Below are positions 1 to 5,368 of a stretch of DNA of 10,652 bases, one piece after another. The stretch spans positions 1 through 10,652 of the forward strand of contig CAYZQE010000085.1 in assembly GCA_964480635.1 (NCBI GenBank). Reading direction: 5' to 3'. The position numbers were made by a program, and so were the translations under genes. The stretch is from CAYZQE01 sp964480635 (lineage in GTDB: Bacteria; Pseudomonadota; Gammaproteobacteria; GCA-001735895). Within the stretch, counting starts at the first letter, position 1. Each line of letters begins with the position of its first letter. The notes under the pieces were generated by a model. It saw only the letters and a list, made by a program, of their open reading frames with translations, made no database searches and was not told the DNA's origin.

Positions 1-9
1 AGGATCTCC

Positions 10-900
10 TTAAGAAAAAGCGGAGTGCCTTTCCATTGCATTGATAAAAAACTCATTAAAACATTGTACTTTTAATGGTAAATATTTTTTATCTAAATAA
101 ACCATACTTATCGGGAATTTCACTACCGACAAATCACCCATCACTTGCTGTAAAGTACCCTTCTCCAGATGCTTATAAACCAACCAATATGGAAGTGCGG
201 CGAGCCCCATACCAATTAATGCCGATTCTAAAATCATGTTTCCACTATTACAACGCAAGCTGCTTTCAGTCGTTATGCCAATATTCGCATTGCCCATCAC
301 AAAAGCCCAGTCATGGTGCAATGAATAACTAATGCAATTATGCTGTTTTAGTTCTTTTGCGTTTTGTGGCGTGCCAAATTGCTTTAAATATGAGGGTGAT
401 GCCACGATACAATAATGGCTATCTACGGCATGCTTTGCAAATAACGAACTATCACTTAATACACCGACTCGAATGGCAACGTCAACACCCTCTGAGACTA
501 AGTCTATTTCTCTATTATCCAAGATAAGGTCTATTTTAATATCGGGAAAGGATAGCAAAAAATTCTTAAGCAATGGTGCTAAAATTGAATTTGAAAAATC
601 AACGGGTGCGGTCATTCGAAGTACACCTTGTGGCGTGACAGTTTGGTGTCGTACCAAGGCTTCTGTCTCATCTATATCATCTAATATTTTTTGACAACGT
701 TGAAAATAAACAGCCCCTGCTTCCGTTAACTCTTGCTCTCTACTCGTTCTTCTTAGCAACTTAACGCCAAGGTCTTTTTCTAAGCGACTAATATTTTTAC
801 TAATCGTTGGTTGTGTTGTATTAAGCTCTCTTGCAACCGCAGAAAAGCTCCCAGAACTCACGACTCTAACAAATATTCTCATTGCACCAATTCTATCCAT
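10..900 (-). CDS. LysR-family transcriptional regulator
   Basis: A 296-residue LysR-type regulator, of normal length for the family. Residues 1-60 form the winged helix-turn-helix (begins MDRIGAMRIFVRVV, with the recognition helix around TTQPTISKNISRLEKDLG). Residues from about 90 to 296 form the periplasmic-binding-protein-like effector domain (from QGVLRMTAPVDF, then IDLILDNREIDLVSEGVDVAIRVG). The frame stays open upstream to 1020, but family alignment makes the ATG at 898-900 the likely start; the extra 40 upstream residues resemble no LysR N-terminus. The Shine-Dalgarno is weak (GGGG about 6-9 nt upstream). The gene is divergent from the CDGSH / b561 / YceI cluster, so by the usual LysR arrangement it probably controls that cluster and itself. 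The inducer is unknown. The subgroup resembles the CrgA/DhcR-like 'MDR..AMRIFVRVVE' regulators, but this gives no ligand. Confidence 0.93.
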   Translation of the reverse strand: MDRIGAMRIFVRVVSSGSFSAVARELNTTQPTISKNISRLEKDLGVKLLRRTSREQELTEAGAVYFQRCQKILDDIDETEALVRHQTVTPQGVLRMTAPVDFSNSILAPLLKNFLLSFPDIKIDLILDNREIDLVSEGVDVAIRVGVLSDSSLFAKHAVDSHYCIVASPSYLKQFGTPQNAKELKQHNCISYSLHHDWAFVMGNANIGITTESSLRCNSGNMILESALIGMGLAALPYWLVYKHLEKGTLQQVMGDLSVVKFPISMVYLDKKYLPLKVQCFNEFFINAMERHSAFS

Positions 901-909
901 TAGCACGCC

Positions 910-936
910 CCATCTATTCCAATAAAGAATAGATGG
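910..936. promoter_or_regulatory. Perfect inverted repeat, candidate LysR operator (or leader hairpin)
   Basis: CCATCTATTC (910-919) and GAATAGATGG (927-936) are perfect complements separated by a 7-nt loop. The centre contains ATTC-N7-GAAT, which fits the LysR-family T-N11-A box (T at 917, A at 929). The repeat lies 10 bp upstream of the regulator's start codon, so it suits autoregulation. In the regulator's mRNA it would fold into a 10-bp hairpin whose 3' arm abuts the weak GGGG Shine-Dalgarno, so translational control is an alternative. Confidence 0.6.
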
Positions 937-951
937 TATGCCCGCTAGCTG

Positions 952-998
952 CATTCTATTCCATAAATAACAGAGTAGGATACATCTATCCAATTTAA
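952..998 (+). promoter_or_regulatory. Two further degenerate operator half-sites upstream of the CDGSH gene
   Basis: CATTCTATTCCATAAA (952-967) and CATCTATCCAATTTAA (983-998) repeat the left arm and loop of the palindrome, CATCTATTCCAATAAA (911-926), with small changes. Starts are separated by 41 and 31 bp, close to four and three helical turns, so all three would lie on the same DNA face. LysR tetramers usually occupy a strong site plus a weaker activation site over about 60-80 bp, which this matches. Their role as binding sites is inferred. I could not assign a convincing -35/-10 pair for either divergent transcript here. Confidence 0.4.
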
Positions 999-1019
999 TA
1001 ACACAAACAGAGAGCAACA

Positions 1020-1289
1020 ATGACTAAAGCAACCATCGCTAACAATAAACCAGTATCTGTTCATCTTGAAAAAGGCACGGATTATTATTTTTGTACCTGC
1101 GGTCGCTCTTCCAGCCAACCTTTTTGTGATGGTTCTCATTCAGGTACATCATTTACCCCACAGAAGTTTACTGCTGAGAAAGATGGTGAAGCATGGCTAT
1201 GTGCTTGCAAACAATCGGATAACCAGCCTTTTTGCGATGGCTCACACAAATCACTTAGCGATGATTTAGTGGGCAAAGAAGCGACTTAG
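1020..1289 (+). CDS. Double CDGSH iron-sulfur domain protein
   Basis: An 89-residue protein made almost entirely of two CDGSH zinc-finger-like motifs, which in this family each bind a redox-active [2Fe-2S] cluster through three Cys and one His. The first set is C25, C27, C36, H40 (CTCGRSSSQPFCDGSH); the second is C61, C63, C72, H76 (CACKQSDNQPFCDGSH). All eight ligands are present. There is no signal peptide or membrane segment, so it should be a soluble cytoplasmic electron-transfer or cluster-carrier protein. The bacterial role of such tandem proteins is poorly defined. The ATG at 1020 is preceded only by a weak GAGAG. It is the first gene of a plus-strand cluster; the next start is 12 nt after its stop, suggesting co-transcription with the b561 gene. 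Confidence 0.93.
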   Translation: MTKATIANNKPVSVHLEKGTDYYFCTCGRSSSQPFCDGSHSGTSFTPQKFTAEKDGEAWLCACKQSDNQPFCDGSHKSLSDDLVGKEAT

Positions 1290-1301
1290 ACAGCTTTTAC
1301 C

Positions 1302-1853
1302 ATGAACTTAAAGAACACTATCCATCAATTTGGCTGGCTATCCATTATTTTGCATTGGCTTATGGCCATAGGGCTGATAGCTATTTATTTTTTAGGCATT
1401 TATATGGTCGATTTAGATTACTACGACACGTGGTATAACCAAGGTCCTGAAATACATAAAGCCGTAGGCATTATACTCACTGCAATGCTTATATTTAGAG
1501 TCGCGTGGATCTATTCACACCATAAACCGGAGCCTATCGAGCAACGCGCTGTATTACGAACACTCGCAAAACTTGCTCACATGGCATTATATACATTGAT
1601 CTTACTTTTGATTGTTAGTGGTTATTTAATATCAACATCAAAGGGACAGGGCATCAATATTTTTAGCCTGTTTGAAGTACCAGCAACCTTACTTGTCAGT
1701 AGCACTAACAGTCAGTTTTTAGGTAAAACCCATGATGTGCTGGCATCTGTTTTTATTGCTATGACTTTGCTGCATACAACGGCAGCGTTAGTGCATCACT
1801 TTATATTTAAAGATAACACGCTCAAAAGAATACTTTGGGTTAAAAAAACGTAG
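1302..1853 (+). CDS. yceJ: Cytochrome b561 (YceJ/CybB type)
   Basis: A 183-residue inner-membrane di-heme b-type cytochrome of the bacterial b561 family. Four hydrophobic helices are visible at about residues 13-34, 51-71, 92-111 and 145-168. The expected haem-ligand histidines are H18 (ILHWLMA), H52 (EIHKAVG), H144 (GKTHDVLA) and H158 (LLHTTAALVHH); their spacing matches E. coli CybB. The family passes electrons between the quinone pool and other acceptors, and some members oxidise superoxide. It lies between the CDGSH gene (12-nt gap) and the yceI-like gene (69-nt gap). The yceJ-yceI pairing is the same as in E. coli, and supports one operon. The symbol follows that synteny; cybB is the paralogous alternative. 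Confidence 0.93.
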   Translation: MNLKNTIHQFGWLSIILHWLMAIGLIAIYFLGIYMVDLDYYDTWYNQGPEIHKAVGIILTAMLIFRVAWIYSHHKPEPIEQRAVLRTLAKLAHMALYTLILLLIVSGYLISTSKGQGINIFSLFEVPATLLVSSTNSQFLGKTHDVLASVFIAMTLLHTTAALVHHFIFKDNTLKRILWVKKT

Positions 1854-1910
1854 CTATGCAGCAAATAGTCGTCATCACCCGAATCGCTACCAAACAACAA
1901 CCATTACATT

Positions 1911-1916
1911 AGGAGA
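1911..1916 (+). promoter_or_regulatory. Strong Shine-Dalgarno for the YceI-family gene
   Basis: AGGAGA lies 6 nt before the ATG at 1923. It is by far the best ribosome-binding site in the plus-strand cluster; those of the two preceding genes are weak. This suggests the periplasmic YceI protein is made in excess over the CDGSH and b561 proteins from a shared transcript. Confidence 0.75.
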
Positions 1917-1922
1917 ATACAC

Positions 1923-2507
1923 ATGAACAAAAAATTACTTACCAGCGGCCTTCTATCATTAGGCCTATTAATGAGTTCTTTTACTGCTCAAGCCGCAGAT
2001 TACATAATTGATACAAAAGGCATGCATGCCTCGATTAAATTTAGAGTTGTTCATTTAGGTTATAGCTGGCTTTATGGTCGCTTTAACCAATTTAATGGCC
2101 AATTTAGCTATGACCAAGCTAGCCCTGAAAAAACAACCTTAAGTATTAACATAGACACCAACAGTGTTGATTCAAATCATGCAGAACGCGACAAACATTT
2201 ACGTGGTGATGACTTTCTACATGTTGATAAATACCCTACTGCAAAGTTTGTCAGTACTGGCTTTACTTCTGGTAAGAATGGCGCGGGTGTTTTAACTGGC
2301 AATTTCACTCTTAACGGTGTCACTCTGCCTTTAGACATAGCGGTGACAAAAATTGGCGAAGGGAAAGATCCTTGGGGTGGTTATCGTGTAGGCTTTGAAG
2401 GCAAGGCTAAATTCACTATGGCTGATTATGGGATTTTGAAAAACTTAGGCCCAGCGTCTAAAGATGTTGAGTTAATGCTATCCATAGAGGGCGTTAGAAA
2501 AAAATAA
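1923..2507 (+). CDS. yceI: Periplasmic YceI-family polyisoprenoid-binding protein
   Basis: A 194-residue YceI-family protein, nearly the length of E. coli YceI (191). Residues 1-24 are a Sec signal peptide (MNKK, hydrophobic core, AQA cleavage site before ADYIID), so the mature protein is periplasmic. Family hallmarks are present: HASIKFRVVHLGYSWLYGRF, SVDSNHAERDKHLR, DDFLHVDKYPTAKF, LNGVTLPL, DPWGGYRVGFEGKA and the C-terminal LGPASKDVELMLSIEGV. The fold is a lipocalin-like beta barrel that holds a long isoprenoid chain such as ubiquinone-8 in characterised relatives. Together with the b561 upstream it may handle quinone or isoprenoid in the periplasm or membrane; that partnership is inference from repeated gene adjacency. 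Its 3' end overlaps the T-tract of the terminator for the opposing bolA transcript. Confidence 0.95.
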   Translation: MNKKLLTSGLLSLGLLMSSFTAQAADYIIDTKGMHASIKFRVVHLGYSWLYGRFNQFNGQFSYDQASPEKTTLSINIDTNSVDSNHAERDKHLRGDDFLHVDKYPTAKFVSTGFTSGKNGAGVLTGNFTLNGVTLPLDIAVTKIGEGKDPWGGYRVGFEGKAKFTMADYGILKNLGPASKDVELMLSIEGVRKK

Positions 2508-2523
2508 CGCGTTATAGCGTATT
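2498..2523 (-). terminator. Candidate rho-independent terminator after bolA
   Basis: Read on the minus strand, AATACGC (2523-2517) can pair with GCGTTATT (2510-2503) with one bulged T and a 6-nt loop, and seven T's follow (2504-2498). The stem is AT-rich and not very strong, but the T-run and its position 20 bp after the bolA stop fit. The T-tract lies inside the end of the convergent yceI reading frame. On the plus strand no T-run follows, so it would act mainly on the bolA side. Confidence 0.42.
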
Positions 2524-2543
2524 TCAGTGATAATACAGATTAA

Positions 2544-2858
2544 TTACTGGTCTTTACCACCACCTAAGCACTGTGGCGAGTCGGCAACGGCTCCGCCTTT
2601 TTCAAACCACTCATTAGAGGTCATGGTATGTAATGCTAGGGCATGAATTTTTTCTAAAATAGTTTTTAACGCGGCATTCACTGCGCGGTGACGTTTAATA
2701 AGCATCAGCCCATCAAATTGCTCTGACACAATAGTCACTTTAAAATGCGACTCTGAACCTGGTGCCACATTATGCATATGGCTTTCATTTACAACGTCAA
2801 GATGAGTCGGTAAGAATGTATTTTCTAATTGCTGTGTTATTTCTTGTTGTACCGTCAT
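2544..2858 (-). CDS. bolA: BolA-family protein
   Basis: A 104-residue BolA protein, the same length class as E. coli BolA (105). It has the class-defining VVNESHMHNVAPGSESHFKVTIVS core, the basic helix region LIKRHRAVNAAL and the C-terminal KIHALALHTMTSNEW. Conserved histidines H72 and H77 lie in the region where BolA proteins share an Fe-S cluster with monothiol glutaredoxins. E. coli BolA also acts as a stress-induced transcription factor and morphogene; which role applies here cannot be read from sequence. Its ATG overlaps the TGA of the kinase gene (ATGA, 2855-2858), so translation is probably coupled to that gene and it is likely the last cistron of the minus-strand operon. No monothiol glutaredoxin gene is in the window. 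Confidence 0.95.
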   Translation of the reverse strand: MTVQQEITQQLENTFLPTHLDVVNESHMHNVAPGSESHFKVTIVSEQFDGLMLIKRHRAVNAALKTILEKIHALALHTMTSNEWFEKGGAVADSPQCLGGGKDQ

Positions 2859-5272
2859 TTTGACATCGACTCTAATAATGTATCAATGGCTAATTTTACT
2901 TCAGCCATGGTTTGATAACGTTCATCTAAATTAACTGCCATCATCTTTTTTATTAAAAAACTGAGTTTTGCAGATAAATCTTCATTTATGGTGTGCACCA
3001 TTTTAGCCTTACCTTCAATATGCTGAAACAATAATGACATCGGCTCACCCTTGTACGGCAAATCTCCCGTAAACATAAAATAACTAATGACGCCCAAGGC
3101 ATAAATATCAGCCCGATGATCTGCGCCCATTCCTTTTGCACGCTCTGGAGACAAATATGCAGGTGTTCCTATAATGGTACCCGTTTTAGTCAAGTTAGCA
3201 TCTAATTCTGCCGTGGCCGACGCTATGCCAAAATCAACAACCTTAACCTTACCGGTCGCATCAATTAATATATTACTGGGTTTCAAATCACGATGCACAA
3301 CCGCTTCATCATGGGCAGCTTGCATACCAGAGGCGATTTGGGTTAATACCAACAAGCCTTCTTGCTCATCATAGATTTTCCCACCTTTAACTTCATCATC
3401 CAAACCTACGCTATCAAAATATTCCATTGAAATAGCAGCCACTTTACGCTGATATAAAAAATCATGGATACGAATCACATTGGGATGGCTTATTTTTCTG
3501 GCATATTTCAACTCTCTAATAAAACGCTCCCTTGCCGATTCATCTGCCGTTAATTCTGGATGCATAAATTTTATGACAATCACTTCATCAATCATCGTGT
3601 CATTTGCCAGTAGCACTCGCCCCATCGCACCACGTCCTATTTCTTTTTTAATTAAATAGCGACCTGCCCATTCCACATTTTCAACCAATTCATCCAAGTT
3701 AAATATGTTTTGCTGGGCTTCAACAACTTCCGCAACCTCTATGTGTTGCGTGGCTAACTCAGTCGTATTTATAGCCGCTGTTTCACCCGTAGAATAATCT
3801 GTCTCTAATAAAACTTTTAGGTTTTTAGGCAAGGGCGTCAATCTAAATGCTTTATTTATTTCATTAATAACATCCTCAACCGTATCTTTTACCACTCTAT
3901 CTAAAAGTGGTATCTTTTTAAGCAATACATTTTGAATAGTTTGAGCATGCTTTTCATTGGCCAATAAACGAATTGTTTTTAATGATTCACGCTGAATCGC
4001 CACTTCTCTAAACCCTAAACCCTTAAAAGCTATTTCTAAACCTTTTGAATAACGTAATGATCCAACAGCTTTTAAAACATTTAAGGCGGACTCAGGTTTT
4101 TCTTTAAATACTTTAGCTAAAATCTTAAGTGATTCTTTTTGATTTGACCCGCCTAGCAAGCCAATCGCTTTTTCACGTATTTGCCAATCATCATGCAATG
4201 CCGCATGAGTCATATCTTGAAAACTACCTGTTTCAACAGAATCATCTACAAATTTATCAGACGCCACTCTGATAAACTTATTTCCATCCGTTAACAATGG
4301 CCTAGCGACATGAGATAGCTTACCTTTCGCCTGATTTATTAATAAATTAATCGCGGCATCTTGCCGCCAATCATCTAATTTTTCAACGCCTATGAGCAAG
4401 CGCCTAAAACAATCAGTCGTTGCCTTAGACACCACTAATTCAGCAGCCAATAATTGTATTTTTTCATCCTTGCTGATAAGAATGGGTGCTATTTTCCCTA
4501 CCAATTCGTCATCTGACAATTTTAAAATTAAAGGGATTGCCAATTTTTGTTCAGCATCTTTCATACTTGATAGATGATTCAACAAAGGATGAACATCGAA
4601 TTTTTGATTAATGCTACGTAAGGTATTAAGCGCAGATATTTTAATCATGTGATTTTGATCATCTAAAAATTGGGCGGCTATTTTTGCCGCTTTTTGATGT
4701 TTAATTAGCGCTAAAAAATCAAGTAAATGAAGTTTTTTATCGGGTGAATCAACCTTGCTAGGTTGTATTTCGAACGCATCAATATCAAATTTATGGGCTA
4801 AATCCTTAGCCATATTAAATAGCCTTGCTGATTCTTTACCCGATAACTTTAGAGCTTGTGTAATAACTTGTTCGGGCTTTAAATGCTCTTTTTGAAATTC
4901 AATCACATCTATAATTTGTGCAATTGAAGCATTGGGGTCATTGAGTTTATAGAGTAAAGCTGTTGGGTTAATAGACTGAGATTCCAGCAAAACATCTCTT
5001 GCAGCCAGCCTAATATTAATTTGATCACTTTCCATTTCATCTAAAAAAACATCGATTGAAGATGTTTTTAAAATCTCATCACAGATATATCTTAGTGATT
5101 TTTGATGCTTTTCACTGGCAGTCGGCATTGCTTCTAAAATTTTTTCTATGGCATTCTTACCGCCGGCTATTAGCTTTTCTACGTATTCTTGCCCTTTACT
5201 TCCCTCTAAGTCATCACAAGCCAAAAAACCTTTGATTTGTCGATTAACAATAATTGATCCAAATATAGCCAC
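2855..5272 (-). CDS. HEAT-repeat Ser/Thr protein kinase
   Basis: An 805-residue soluble protein. Residues from about 20 to 490 are alpha-helical pairs of HEAT-like type (for example AAKIAAQFLDDQNHMIKISALNTLRS and MTHAALHDDWQIREKAIGLLGG). A linker of about 45 residues follows, then a complete Hanks-type kinase from about 538 to the C-terminus. Kinase motifs: glycine loop GRGAMGRV (546-553), lysine K568, helix-C glutamate E587, HRDLKPSN (660-667, catalytic D662), DFG (680-682), threonine-rich activation loop with T695, T697, T699 and GTPAYLSPE (702-710). All catalytic residues are present, so it should be active. It has no signal peptide, transmembrane helix or PASTA repeats, unlike PknB-type receptor kinases, so it acts in the cytoplasm. 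The start is GTG at 5272: an in-frame TAA lies 15-18 nt upstream and no ATG is available until codon 49. AAGGA lies 12 nt before the GTG, a long spacing. The gene follows clpB by 96 bp and overlaps bolA. Its substrate is unknown; the HEAT half is presumably a protein-binding sensor or scaffold. Confidence 0.9.
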   Translation of the reverse strand: MAIFGSIIVNRQIKGFLACDDLEGSKGQEYVEKLIAGGKNAIEKILEAMPTASEKHQKSLRYICDEILKTSSIDVFLDEMESDQINIRLAARDVLLESQSINPTALLYKLNDPNASIAQIIDVIEFQKEHLKPEQVITQALKLSGKESARLFNMAKDLAHKFDIDAFEIQPSKVDSPDKKLHLLDFLALIKHQKAAKIAAQFLDDQNHMIKISALNTLRSINQKFDVHPLLNHLSSMKDAEQKLAIPLILKLSDDELVGKIAPILISKDEKIQLLAAELVVSKATTDCFRRLLIGVEKLDDWRQDAAINLLINQAKGKLSHVARPLLTDGNKFIRVASDKFVDDSVETGSFQDMTHAALHDDWQIREKAIGLLGGSNQKESLKILAKVFKEKPESALNVLKAVGSLRYSKGLEIAFKGLGFREVAIQRESLKTIRLLANEKHAQTIQNVLLKKIPLLDRVVKDTVEDVINEINKAFRLTPLPKNLKVLLETDYSTGETAAINTTELATQHIEVAEVVEAQQNIFNLDELVENVEWAGRYLIKKEIGRGAMGRVLLANDTMIDEVIVIKFMHPELTADESARERFIRELKYARKISHPNVIRIHDFLYQRKVAAISMEYFDSVGLDDEVKGGKIYDEQEGLLVLTQIASGMQAAHDEAVVHRDLKPSNILIDATGKVKVVDFGIASATAELDANLTKTGTIIGTPAYLSPERAKGMGADHRADIYALGVISYFMFTGDLPYKGEPMSLLFQHIEGKAKMVHTINEDLSAKLSFLIKKMMAVNLDERYQTMAEVKLAIDTLLESMSK

Positions 5273-5346
5273 GTGATGCTTAAGTCCTTATTATTTTTAT
5301 GCCTTGAAATAAACGCCCAACTAAGAGCGACAATAAACTACTTAAG

Positions 5347-5352
5347 ATTATA
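5347..5352 (-). promoter_or_regulatory. Possible -10 box for an internal kinase-bolA promoter
   Basis: A consensus TATAAT lies on the minus strand in the 96-bp gap after the clpB stop, about 75 bp before the kinase GTG. No good -35 element lies 16-18 bp upstream, where the end of clpB falls. It could give the kinase and bolA expression independent of the clpB heat-shock promoter. In DNA this AT-rich a six-base match is weak evidence. I saw no hairpin plus T-tract terminator in the gap, so read-through from clpB also looks possible. Confidence 0.25.
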
Positions 5353-5368
5353 GACTAAAATTTTAATT

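Noticed and set aside
901..1020. Upstream extension of the LysR gene by 40 codons
   Set aside because: The family N-terminus begins at MDRIGAMRIF; the extra segment would cover the operator region and overlap the divergent CDGSH start.
1854..1922. Possible promoter between yceJ and yceI
   Set aside because: I found no credible -35/-10 pair; only the strong Shine-Dalgarno is clear.
2491..2510. Plus-strand hairpin GCGTTA-N8-TAACGC at the yceI stop as a yceI terminator
   Set aside because: The stem is only 6 bp, it contains the stop codon and is not followed by T's; the T-tract is on the minus strand, so the structure fits the bolA side better.
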